DNA of 12,439 bases from positions 1-12,439 of the forward strand of contig DOUP01000098.1 of NCBI GenBank assembly GCA_003520545.1. Reading direction: 5' to 3'. Below the pieces are notes generated by a model. That model made no database searches, was not told where the DNA came from, and saw nothing but the letters and a program-made list of their open reading frames with translations. Every line of letters begins with the position of its first letter. The first letter of the stretch is position 1. Positions 1 to 6,917 of the stretch are shown here, one piece after another. A program made the translations under genes and the position numbers. This stretch comes from Maritimibacter sp. (GTDB lineage: Bacteria > Pseudomonadota > Alphaproteobacteria > Rhodobacterales > Rhodobacteraceae).

Positions 1-911
1 AGATGGGTGCCATAGCCCACCCCCATCTCGAACTCGAACCGCCGCTCGGGGTTGCGGCTGTAATTGACGATGCGAGACTTGAAGACGGTCGCATTCGGGA
101 TGCGGATGTGGTTGCCGTCGAAGGACAGAAGGATCGTGGCGCGGGAGGTCAGGCGAATGACCTTGCCCTCGTCGCCGTTGATCTCGATCGCATCGTTCGG
201 CGCGAACGGCTGACGCACCGACAAGAGCACCGAGGCGATGAAGTTCTCCACCGTGTCGCGCACCGCGAAACCGATGGCCAGGCCGATGATCCCCGCCGCC
301 CCGAGGATGGTCGACAGAAGCGCCGTCGCCCCGAGGATATCGAGCGCCACGACAAGCCCCGCGACAATTGCAGCAATCCGGATAACGGCACGGATGATGT
401 CGGCGATAAAGGCGTTCGGCGCGAGACGGTCCCACGGCTTCTTGCGCCCGGCGACGAAGAAGCCGACCCACAAGACAACCGCGAAGGCGATCAGCGCGAT
501 CCCGACAAGCGGGAAGAAGGCGACGCCCTGCCAGAACCGGGTCTGGACTCGCGTGACCAACGGGGTCAGCCGTTTCGCCACGTCCGTTGATATGGTCACA
601 TCGTTCTCGATGGCGACAACACCTTCCACGCGCCCGGTGAGCGCGGTCAGCTGTTCCACCTTGCTCAGTTCAAGCGTCGTGCCCCGCAGGGTGACGATCC
701 CGGATTTGACCGACACCGTGACGTCTTCGAACCCGTCGAGCTCGCTGATGATGTCCCGGATCTTGGTTGCGATGGCCGCGTCCGCCTGCCCCTGTTCGGT
801 AGAGGTTCCCTCCCCGGTGGTGATCGTCCCGTTCTGCGCCGCGGCGGGCGACCCCGCGCCGGCAGACACCGTCAGGCACAGGACAAGTGCCAGCAATCTC
901 ACGAAAATCAT
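1..911 (-). CDS. MscS-family mechanosensitive channel with N-terminal BON domain (3' end outside window)
   Basis: Small-conductance mechanosensitive-type channel that would open under membrane tension to release solutes. The 303 visible residues begin at ATG 911, preceded by GAGGGG five bases upstream. Order of parts: signal peptide (about 1-25, ending SPAAA before Q26); a BON-like periplasmic domain (about 42-110) with the typical VTVSVKSGIVTLRG strand pattern; then three hydrophobic segments (about 128-154, 165-193, 197-222). The last is the Gly/Ala-rich pore helix (ILGAAGIIGLAIGFAVRD), followed by ENFIASVLLSVRQPF and the beta domain (D-A-I-E-I-N-G-DEG-V, then IPNATVFKSRIVNYS). These are clear MscS hallmarks. 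The gene has no stop codon within the window, so the C-terminal cytoplasmic cage is missing here. It lies 59 bases downstream of kdsA on the same strand and may be co-transcribed. The family call is firm; the gating stimulus and physiological role are inferred. Confidence 0.93.
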   Translation of the reverse strand, partial: MIFVRLLALVLCLTVSAGAGSPAAAQNGTITTGEGTSTEQGQADAAIATKIRDIISELDGFEDVTVSVKSGIVTLRGTTLELSKVEQLTALTGRVEGVVAIENDVTISTDVAKRLTPLVTRVQTRFWQGVAFFPLVGIALIAFAVVLWVGFFVAGRKKPWDRLAPNAFIADIIRAVIRIAAIVAGLVVALDILGATALLSTILGAAGIIGLAIGFAVRDTVENFIASVLLSVRQPFAPNDAIEINGDEGKVIRLTSRATILLSFDGNHIRIPNATVFKSRIVNYSRNPERRFEFEMGVGYGTH

Positions 912-922
912 CCCATCCCCTC

Positions 923-939
923 AAGGTTTTCTGAACCTT
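923..939 (-). other. Small hairpin abutting the Shine-Dalgarno of the MscS-like gene
   Basis: A perfect 6-bp inverted repeat (AAGGTT / AACCTT, 5-nt loop) lies in the 59-base gap between kdsA and the MscS-like gene, immediately upstream of its GAGGGG ribosome binding site. No T-run follows on the minus strand, so it does not look like an intrinsic terminator. It could be a weak translational or RNA-processing element, or chance. Confidence 0.3.
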
Positions 940-970
940 AGACCGGCGCCAGGGATTCGGGAAAGCGGTT

Positions 971-1807
971 TCAGGGGCGGATGCGCCGGGATTTGGCGAC
1001 CCCGTCCAAGGCGGCAAGGTCGGCGATCAGGTCGGGCATCCGGGCCAGCGGAACCATGTTCGGCCCGTCGCTCGGGGCCTGGTCCGGGTTGGGATGCGTT
1101 TCGAGGAAAACACCGGCCACGCCGACGGCCACGGCGGCACGTGCAAGAACCGGCGCCATGGTTCGGTCCCCTCCCGACGCGTGCCCCTGCCCGCCCGGCG
1201 ATTGCACGGCATGGGTCGCATCCATGATGACCGGGTAGCCGGTTTCGGCCATGACCGCGAGCGACCGCATATCCGCGACCAGGGCATTGTAGCCGAAGGA
1301 CGCCCCGCGCTCGGTGAACAGGATGTCGTCGTTTCCCGTCGAGGCGATTTTTTCGGCGACCGGGCCCATATCCCAGGGCGCCATGAACTGACCCTTCTTG
1401 ATATTCACGGGCCGGCCCGTTTGACCGGCGGCGATCAGAAGGTCGGTCTGGCGGCACAGGAACGCGGGGATCTGGAGAACGTCCGCCACATCGCCCGCCC
1501 GCACCGCCTGTTCGGGCGTATGCACATCGGTCAGGATCGGGACACCCAGCCGGGCCTTGACGTCGGCCAGCATCTCAAGCCCCGCGTCGATCCCCGGTCC
1601 GCGCACCCCGTCCACCGAGGTGCGGTTCGCCTTGTCGAAACTGGCCTTGAAAACAAAGGGCAGCCCCTGCGCCTCACAGGCCGTGGCCAGTGTCTCGGCA
1701 ATGCCCAGCGCGTGATCCAACCCTTCCAGCAGGCAGGGCCCCGCGATCACGCAGAGCGGCAGGTCGTTGCCAACCTGCCGCCCGGCGATCTCGACGATCT
1801 TCGACAT
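971..1807 (-). CDS. kdsA: 3-deoxy-8-phosphooctulonate (Kdo-8-P) synthase
   Basis: Condenses phosphoenolpyruvate with D-arabinose-5-phosphate to Kdo-8-phosphate in the cytoplasm, the committed step to Kdo for LPS inner core and Kdo-containing capsule linkers. The 278-aa length is normal. Family motifs are all present: AGPCLLEG (22-29), KASFDKANR (54-62), ILTDVH (91-96), DVLQIPAFLCRQTDL (109-123), NIKKGQF (135-141), ERG-FGYN-LV-DMR (166-181), DATHAVQ-PGG (196-206) and GVFLETHPNPDQAPSDGPN (232-250). Cys25 sits where metal-dependent (Aquifex-type) enzymes have the metal-binding Cys and E. coli has Asn; His199, Glu236 and Asp247 fit the other ligands. This suggests the metal-dependent class. The start ATG 1807 shares one base with the kpsE stop (TAATG), so translation is probably coupled. 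The location behind kpsT-kpsE points to a capsule or LPS precursor role. Confidence 0.97.
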   Translation of the reverse strand: MSKIVEIAGRQVGNDLPLCVIAGPCLLEGLDHALGIAETLATACEAQGLPFVFKASFDKANRTSVDGVRGPGIDAGLEMLADVKARLGVPILTDVHTPEQAVRAGDVADVLQIPAFLCRQTDLLIAAGQTGRPVNIKKGQFMAPWDMGPVAEKIASTGNDDILFTERGASFGYNALVADMRSLAVMAETGYPVIMDATHAVQSPGGQGHASGGDRTMAPVLARAAVAVGVAGVFLETHPNPDQAPSDGPNMVPLARMPDLIADLAALDGVAKSRRIRP

Positions 1808-3600
1808 TACCCCGTAACCTGCTCACGCAGGATCGACGTGGTAATCGAAACCATCAGGTAGATGCCCGCGAAAACCAGGAACGCCAGCAGCGTGTTTTCA
1901 AACGCACGCGGATAGGTCGGCTCATCGGGCGCAACCGGATTCACGCCGAGCTCCAGGTAACGGGTCTGCTTGTTCGCTTCGATCCGGGCCGATTCAAGCT
2001 GTTGCAGCGCCTGTTGCATCAACGCGGTTCGCGTCGTCAGGTTGGTCTGCGCGATGGTCAACTGACCGGCTACTGAGGCGAGCGAACTGTTGCCCCCCGC
2101 GGTATCTTCGGTCAATCGCGCGCGCAATTCGGCGATCAGCGTTTCGAGCCGCCCGATATCGCCCCGCACCCCGTCAACACGCGCCTGGTTCGGGCGTGGA
2201 TTGTCGAGAAGCTGTTCGAGTTGCAGGCGCTTTTGCTGAAGCTGCACTTCGAAGGTATTCACCTGCGACATAACGGAGGTCGCATCCGAGGTTGCATCGA
2301 ACACCCCCATGCTTTCTTGCAGCCGCAAAACTTCGGCCTGCGCGTCGAGCATCTCCCGCTCGGCGTCTTTATAGCTGTCGATCGCGCCCTGCATCTGGTC
2401 GGCACGCAGGCGCTGTGTCAGGTTGTCGACCCGCTCTTCCGCGTAACGGATGAGCGCCTCGGACATCGCCGCCGAAGTCTCCGGATTGGGGGCGATGACC
2501 TCCATCTTCACGATGCCCTCGGTGGGATCGAAGCCGATCTTCACGTTGCGCTTGTAAACCTTGTAGGCCTCTTCGTTCGTCGCGCCGGGATCGAGCCGCT
2601 GGATCGGGTCCACATCGTCAGCCGCGAAAGCCTCCTTGAACCCGAGATCGGTATCGAGCCGCAGCATCGCGTCGCGCGACGTGAGATAGGATTGAACCGT
2701 GATCGAGTCTTGCGAGGTGGCCAGCCCGGACCCCGCGAAAAGGCTCGACATGGACGACCCGCCGCCCTCGGCCTTCTGGATCACGAACTCGGACTTGGTG
2801 GCATACATCGGGGTCGCCACCACGTAGAAATACCACGCCGCGACAAAGGTCGGGAGCAGGACAAAGGCCGCCACGCGGGTCGCCAGCAGCAAGAGCTTCT
2901 TGCGGCGACGGCGCACGATGGCCTCCTGCATCTCCTGCACCGAACGGGCGCGGTCGGCGGCATCCAGAACATTGGTCGAGGGAAGCTGTGCATCCTCGGG
3001 CTTGATCGTCTGCGGAAGCTGTTGCTTGGTCGTCGCGGGCAGCTGCCCGTCCTGCGACGCTGCCGCGGCTTCTTCCTCGCTGGAGACGAGTTGCAGCATG
3101 TTCGCGGCTTGAAACGGATCGACCCCGGCCTGGCGCAGCAACCGGACCGCATCGTAATCGGACGTCGCGGGAAGCCCGTGCTTCTGCGCCACGCGGCGGG
3201 CCATGCGAAGCTGACGCCCGGTCAGCCCCTCCTGCTTGATCTTGGCGATGGCCACGTCGGCGCTTTCACCGTGCACGGTCGGCGTCGGCTCAGTCGACGG
3301 TCGCTCCGCCTGCGGGCGCCGGGGCTGCCCTTCGTCGGCCTGTTTTCCCGTCTCAGCGTCCTGCGACGACCTGTCGGCCGCGGCCGATCCCGGGAACGGC
3401 GCCCCGCCAAAGCCGTCTTCGCGCGGGTCCATCGCTGCCTCTTCCATCGCGTTCAAACGGCGCGGCGCAGCCTCCTGCCCCGCCTGGGGCCGGGCCGGGC
3501 GGACACGGTCGGTGCCGGTGGACTGCGGCGCCTCGGCCTCGGGGCCTGGGCCACTGGGCCGCCGGATGCGAAACTTCTTAGCCTTGGGTGGAGTAGTCAT
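1807..3600 (-). CDS. kpsE: Capsule polysaccharide export inner-membrane protein, KpsE/CtrB/BexC-like, with long cytoplasmic N-terminus
   Basis: Polysaccharide co-polymerase-type subunit that links an ABC exporter in the inner membrane to the outer-membrane channel across the periplasm. From ATG 3600 it is 597 aa, much longer than E. coli KpsE (about 380). Parts: residues 1-115 are Pro/Glu/Arg/Gln-rich and look disordered; 115-175 look helical and compact (AIAKIKQEGLTGRQLRMARR, then a VRLLRQAGVDPFQAANMLQL stretch); 176-235 form a linker ending in an RRRRKK basic cluster; the first membrane segment is about 236-260; the periplasmic Wzz-like region has coiled coil at about 395-545; a conserved-type PTYPRAFENT precedes the second membrane segment (569-590). 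Upstream in-frame starts lie deep inside kpsT, so the start at 3600, overlapping kpsT by 23 nt, is preferred. The family call is strong; the role of the N-terminal 235 residues is unknown. Confidence 0.9.
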   Translation of the reverse strand: MTTPPKAKKFRIRRPSGPGPEAEAPQSTGTDRVRPARPQAGQEAAPRRLNAMEEAAMDPREDGFGGAPFPGSAAADRSSQDAETGKQADEGQPRRPQAERPSTEPTPTVHGESADVAIAKIKQEGLTGRQLRMARRVAQKHGLPATSDYDAVRLLRQAGVDPFQAANMLQLVSSEEEAAAASQDGQLPATTKQQLPQTIKPEDAQLPSTNVLDAADRARSVQEMQEAIVRRRRKKLLLLATRVAAFVLLPTFVAAWYFYVVATPMYATKSEFVIQKAEGGGSSMSSLFAGSGLATSQDSITVQSYLTSRDAMLRLDTDLGFKEAFAADDVDPIQRLDPGATNEEAYKVYKRNVKIGFDPTEGIVKMEVIAPNPETSAAMSEALIRYAEERVDNLTQRLRADQMQGAIDSYKDAEREMLDAQAEVLRLQESMGVFDATSDATSVMSQVNTFEVQLQQKRLQLEQLLDNPRPNQARVDGVRGDIGRLETLIAELRARLTEDTAGGNSSLASVAGQLTIAQTNLTTRTALMQQALQQLESARIEANKQTRYLELGVNPVAPDEPTYPRAFENTLLAFLVFAGIYLMVSITTSILREQVTG

Positions 3601-4237
3601 AGAGCTGCTTTGCCTCTTCCAAGGTGTCAAACATGAACAATTGCCCGTTGTGAAGCACGGCCGCCGAGCGGCAGAACTTCTCAAGCGTCGCGGCCTGGTG
3701 GCTCACCACCACCACGGTCGCACTTTCAAGTCGCTGGCGAAGCACATCGCCCGCCTTCCGGTTGAATTCCGCGTCCGTGGTCTGCGGCATCCCTTCGTCA
3801 ATCAGATAGATGTCGAAATCCAGCGCCAGAAGCAATGCGAAGGTGAACCGCGCCTTCATGCCCGAGCTATAGGTGCCGATCGGGAAATCGTAGTATTCTT
3901 CCAGCCCACAGAGCCAACGTGTGAAGGCTTCGATGTAATCCGGGTCCAGCCCGTAAAGCCGCGCGATGTAGCGCGCGTTTTCCTTGGCGGAGAGTTTGTT
4001 CACGACGCCGCCCATGAATCCCAGGGGAAAGGACACGCGGCTGGTGCGCCGCACCACGCCCTCATCGGGCTGTTCCAATCCCGCCATCATGTTGATGATC
4101 GTCGTCTTGCCGGTGCCGTTCGGTGCAAGGATGCCGAGCGAATTTCCCAATTCCACGCGGAAAGACGCATGGTCCAGAATGACCTTGCGCCGTTGCCCCG
4201 TCCAATAGGACTTAGATACATTGTCGAATTCGATCAT
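3578..4237 (-). CDS. kpsT: Capsule polysaccharide ABC exporter ATP-binding protein, KpsT-like
   Basis: ATPase that would power export of a finished polysaccharide through a KpsM-type permease. At 219 aa it matches KpsT/CtrD/BexA length. Visible motifs: Walker A region LGILAPNGTGKTT (34-46), Q-loop region around GLEQPDEG (53-60), the KpsT-type signature YSSGMKARFTFALLLALDFD (123-142), Walker B IYLIDE (143-148), and switch His180 in VVSH. The first position of the P-loop, normally Gly (GxxGxGK[ST]), is Ala here (APNGTGKT); the catalytic Lys44 and Thr45 remain. The start ATG 4237 has CCGGGG a few bases upstream. The 3' end overlaps kpsE by 23 nt. No KpsM permease gene lies next to it, unusual compared with the classic kpsMTE order, so the partner must be encoded elsewhere. 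Confidence 0.93.
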   Translation of the reverse strand: MIEFDNVSKSYWTGQRRKVILDHASFRVELGNSLGILAPNGTGKTTIINMMAGLEQPDEGVVRRTSRVSFPLGFMGGVVNKLSAKENARYIARLYGLDPDYIEAFTRWLCGLEEYYDFPIGTYSSGMKARFTFALLLALDFDIYLIDEGMPQTTDAEFNRKAGDVLRQRLESATVVVVSHQAATLEKFCRSAAVLHNGQLFMFDTLEEAKQLYDYSTQG

Positions 4238-4267
4238 TCGAACCCCGGTGACTGCTGCGGCCCCTAG

Positions 4268-4284
4268 ACCCGGTGTATCCGGGT
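4268..4284 (-). other. Hairpin in the kpsT leader
   Basis: A perfect 6-bp inverted repeat (ACCCGG / CCGGGT, 5-nt loop) lies about 30 bases upstream of the kpsT start, inside the predicted untranslated leader. On the plus strand it is followed by TTTTGTT, so it could also act as a weak terminator for plus-strand reads, but no plus-strand gene ends here. Function is not known. Confidence 0.3.
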
Positions 4285-4300
4285 TTTGTTAACGATGAGT

Positions 4301-4328
4301 CATAATGGCCCAGTTAGACCATATTATG
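4301..4328. promoter_or_regulatory. Imperfect dyad overlapping the kpsT -10 region (possible operator)
   Basis: CATAATGG (4301-4308) and CCATATTATG (4319-4328) form an inverted repeat, with a 2-base AT insertion in the second arm and 10 bases between the arms. It covers the predicted -10 element and start point of the kpsT promoter, where a repressor could act. AT-rich symmetry can arise by chance at promoters, so this is a candidate only. Confidence 0.3.
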
Positions 4329-4352
4329 TCGGACCAGCACCCTGTTTTTCAA
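4323..4352 (-). promoter_or_regulatory. Predicted sigma-70-type promoter for the kpsT-kpsE-kdsA unit
   Basis: On the minus strand, TTGAAA (4352-4347) and CATAAT (4328-4323) are separated by 18 bases, matching the -35 and -10 consensus at five of six positions each. Transcription would start near 4316, giving a leader of about 80 nt before kpsT. The nearest upstream gene on the same strand (nhaA) ends at 4442, so a separate promoter is expected in this AT-richer gap. No start site has been mapped. Confidence 0.55.
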
Positions 4353-4441
4353 CGACTAGTGCGTGAATGCGGCGTGAAAGAGACGATTTCCACCCCAAAT
4401 TAACCCCCATTACGAAACAATCTGCACCATTTGGCCGAAAT

Positions 4442-5740
4442 TCACCCGTTTTGTTTCCTAACCCGGAACAGTCGCCCCGCCACGAGCGCAAGCCCGGCGG
4501 CGCCGAAACTGAACAACGCCCCCATCTTCGCAGCGTCCCGCACGCCCCCCGGTTCGAAGGCGACCGACGCAACGAAAAGCGCCACGGTAAACCCGATCGC
4601 GGCAATCAACCCGATGATGACCAGATCGACGGTCCGCATCCCCCTGGGCAAGCCCAGCCCAAAGACATGGGCGGCCAGGGCGCCGAAGACAAAGATACCG
4701 ACAGGCTTGCCGACGACCAACCCTGCCAGGACCAGCCAGGTCGGCTCGGCAATCGCGGACAGCGCGACGCCCGCATTGACCAGCCCGAACAGGAACAGGA
4801 TGACCTCCACCGGCACCTTCAACCCCTGCTGCATCTGGTTCAGAACGTCATGCAGATGCCGCTCCGCATCGGCGAAGATACCAAAGGCCCGGTCGGCATG
4901 GGGGATCGCCGGTATCACCGGCAGCAGGCCCAGCGCCGGGTGAATGCCCGACTGGGTGAAGGCATAGAGGCTCACCAGCCCTGCAATCGCGTAAGGATAC
5001 CAGGACAACCGCTTGCGCACCCAGGTCGAGCGCCGGCGCATCTGGTCGCCCCGATCCAGACGTCGGGGAAGCCAGTTGAACAGGACGAACACGATCACCG
5101 CCGCCGCGAGCGACAGGAGCAGCCATTCCGGCGCGACCTCCGCGGTCGGATAGAAGATCGCCAGGATCAGAAGCGCGCCAGCGTCGTCCGCAATCGCCAG
5201 GAGCAGCAGGAACCGCACCGCCGGATGGCCCGCGCCGAAGACAAGCCGTCCGATCACGTAGGACAAAGCGATATCCGTTGCCGTCGGGATCGCCCAGCCA
5301 CGCGACACCGCGTCAAAGGTATCCGACCCGAGACCCACGGCAATCCCGAGGTAGACCGCAATCGGCCCCACCATGCCGCCCACGGTCGCGACCAAAGGCG
5401 TCGCCGCCTTCTTGCCGCGCAGCGCCCCGTTTTCCAGGACCAGCGCTTCCCAAACTTCTTTCCCGGCAATGGCGAAGAACAGCGCCATGCCCAGGTCGTT
5501 GATCAGGTAATGCAGCGTGACCACCCTGCGCACATCACCGATTTCATAGTGATAGGACGCCTCGCCCAAGGCGCGGGTCCAAGAGGCGATATCGACACCG
5601 TAGCGATCGTTGAACCAGATCGGGTATTCGACGAAATGGTGGTAACTCAGAGGGTGCGCGTTCGCCCAGACCAGCGCGACGACCGCCCCGGCGATCAACA
5701 GGACCGAATAGGTCGCGACGAAATTCCACACGCGATACAT
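4442..5740 (-). CDS. nhaA: Na+/H+ antiporter NhaA
   Basis: Inner-membrane antiporter that exchanges cytoplasmic Na+ (or Li+) for periplasmic H+, for sodium and alkaline pH tolerance. From ATG 5740 (GGGGG stretch upstream) it is 432 aa, longer than E. coli NhaA (388) but within the family range. Markers: IPTATDIALS (151-160) carrying the TM4 Thr-Asp (D156), LAIADDAGALLILAIFY (181-197) with the paired ion-binding Asp185-Asp186, and VGKPVGIFVFG (343-353) with the TM10 lysine (K345). The TM2 region reads IND-LGMALFFAIAGKEVWEAL where E. coli has a DGLM...GLEVKREL pattern, so it belongs to a variant subfamily. A basic loop (RRLDRGDQMRRRSTWVRKR, 226-244) separates the two halves. A further 38 in-frame codons upstream, from about 5854, would run into the end of the Hint gene and are hydrophilic, so they are not counted. 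Confidence 0.95.
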   Translation of the reverse strand: MYRVWNFVATYSVLLIAGAVVALVWANAHPLSYHHFVEYPIWFNDRYGVDIASWTRALGEASYHYEIGDVRRVVTLHYLINDLGMALFFAIAGKEVWEALVLENGALRGKKAATPLVATVGGMVGPIAVYLGIAVGLGSDTFDAVSRGWAIPTATDIALSYVIGRLVFGAGHPAVRFLLLLAIADDAGALLILAIFYPTAEVAPEWLLLSLAAAVIVFVLFNWLPRRLDRGDQMRRRSTWVRKRLSWYPYAIAGLVSLYAFTQSGIHPALGLLPVIPAIPHADRAFGIFADAERHLHDVLNQMQQGLKVPVEVILFLFGLVNAGVALSAIAEPTWLVLAGLVVGKPVGIFVFGALAAHVFGLGLPRGMRTVDLVIIGLIAAIGFTVALFVASVAFEPGGVRDAAKMGALFSFGAAGLALVAGRLFRVRKQNG

Positions 5741-5794
5741 GGCGCCCCCAGCTTGGATTGCATTGGCGTAATCGAAAGCGTGCGGGCCCTCAAT

Positions 5795-5822
5795 ACAGGT
5801 CCGGGATTTGGCCTCGACCTGT
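5795..5822 (-). terminator. Inverted repeat just after the Hint-protein gene (weak terminator candidate)
   Basis: Perfect 7-bp arms ACAGGTC / GACCTGT with a 14-base loop begin four bases past the Hint-gene stop codon, in the 85-base gap before nhaA. There is no T-run after the stem on the minus strand, so it may act as a transcript-end stabiliser or attenuate read-through rather than be a classic intrinsic terminator. Confidence 0.35.
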
Positions 5823-5825
5823 GGC

Positions 5826-6917
5826 TTAGAAGCCCGAGACCAGCGGCACATCACGCGTGACGTGGGTCCGACCCATGTCCGCGGCGCGTTCGGGTTCGGT
5901 GAGCGGACGCACCGGCGTGCCCTGCCCCGTTTCCATCAACGCGACCAGCTCCGGCATGATGGTGCGGATTTCTTCCAGGGCCGCGTCCCCCACGGCCTCC
6001 CGCGCGCCAGCACCGAGAAACAAGCTCTCCATCGGCGCACCGTCGGCAAAGATCACCTCGTGCTGATCGAAGAGCAGGTGGACATAGATCACGCCTCCCA
6101 CATCCTCGGCCACCTCGACCCCGGGCAGACCGACAAGCGCGTTGACCGCCACCAGGACTTCCGTGGTCCCGAACATGTTCATTGCCAGCCGCGACCGCAC
6201 CAGGACCCTGTGCTGGGGCGACAAGAGCACGTCCCGTTGGGGCAGGCCGTGGCCCAACGCGCCTTGTCTCACCCGGATCGGGCGAACTTCGGGATGCGCG
6301 CGCAATTCGAGCGGCCCCATCCGGCGCATCGCGACCCAGCGAACGGGCTGCGGCCCGCGATCGACCGTATCGACCAGGTCGCCGGGCTTCAGCCGCACGA
6401 CCTTTTTCGTGCCCCCGGGCGTCCGGATCCGCGTATCGGACCCGAAACAAACATAACCGCTGTTGGCGAGATTGCGCACCGCGGCCCGGTAATGCTCGCC
6501 GGTGATGGATTGCACCTCGATGCTCTTGATCGGCTTCTCGACAAAGCTTTCGGAGAAGTCCGACCCATCCGCGAAGGGGGTCAGGAAGACCCGACCCGCG
6601 TCATCCTGAAGCACCACCATCCAGGTCGTGTCAGTCTTGCGGTCCATGTAGGCAAGCTCCACGGAGACATGGAGCGACGCCAGAACCTCGGCAGTCGTTC
6701 CGCCAAAGGTCAGGCGATCCGCAACGCTGGCGTCGTCCTCCGAGTTATCGAGGAAAATGGTCACTTCCCGTGAGTGGGCCGGATGGTCGTCATCCCCCAA
6801 ACGAAACCCGACAAGCCGCCCAGCGGTCTTCGCAACGGTCTCGCCCATTGCAAGATCCAGCTCTGTGTAGGTTCCGATGTAAAAGGCTGAAAGCCTGCTC
6901 GCCGTCATCGTTCTCAT
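5826..6917 (-). CDS. Hint (Hedgehog/intein) domain protein
   Basis: Contains a Hint_2-type domain, the autoprocessing fold of hedgehog proteins and inteins, in a form abundant in Rhodobacterales. From ATG 6917 it is 363 aa. Residues 1-155 match nothing I recognise (mixed alpha/beta look, no signal peptide or membrane segment). The Hint domain spans about 156-305: nucleophile-position Cys157 in YVCFGSDTRIRTPGG, LKPGDLVDTVD-GPQPVRWV (176-195), PIRVRQGALG (213-222), LLSPQHRVLV (231-240), EVLVAVNAL (253-261), HEVIFADG-MESL (286-299). No intein-type terminal His-Asn and following nucleophile is seen, so protein splicing is not expected; N-terminal thioester cleavage is possible. GTG 6923 and ATG 6908 are alternative starts, and no strong ribosome binding site decides between them. 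The gene stands alone, divergent from the UDG gene. Family assignment is good; function is unknown. Confidence 0.85.
   Translation of the reverse strand: MRTMTASRLSAFYIGTYTELDLAMGETVAKTAGRLVGFRLGDDDHPAHSREVTIFLDNSEDDASVADRLTFGGTTAEVLASLHVSVELAYMDRKTDTTWMVVLQDDAGRVFLTPFADGSDFSESFVEKPIKSIEVQSITGEHYRAAVRNLANSGYVCFGSDTRIRTPGGTKKVVRLKPGDLVDTVDRGPQPVRWVAMRRMGPLELRAHPEVRPIRVRQGALGHGLPQRDVLLSPQHRVLVRSRLAMNMFGTTEVLVAVNALVGLPGVEVAEDVGGVIYVHLLFDQHEVIFADGAPMESLFLGAGAREAVGDAALEEIRTIMPELVALMETGQGTPVRPLTEPERAADMGRTHVTRDVPLVSGF

Noticed and set aside
238..1861. Plus-strand open frames at 238-1227 and 1094-1861
   Set aside because: Antisense to the MscS-like and kdsA genes; low-complexity Arg/Ser/Pro composition and no family motif.
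2221..3636. 471-codon open frame on the plus strand
   Set aside because: Antisense to kpsE and the end of kpsT; Arg/Gly/His-rich with no recognisable domain.
3601..3684. Longer kpsE start at 3684
   Set aside because: It would overlap kpsT by over 100 nt and add a Cys/Arg/Ser-rich segment unlike the family; ATG 3600 gives a plain short overlap.
4367..5860. 497-codon open frame on the plus strand
   Set aside because: Antisense to nhaA, whose NhaA motifs are unmistakable; the plus-strand translation is rich in Arg, Gln, Pro, His and Asp, as expected for a GC-rich shadow frame.
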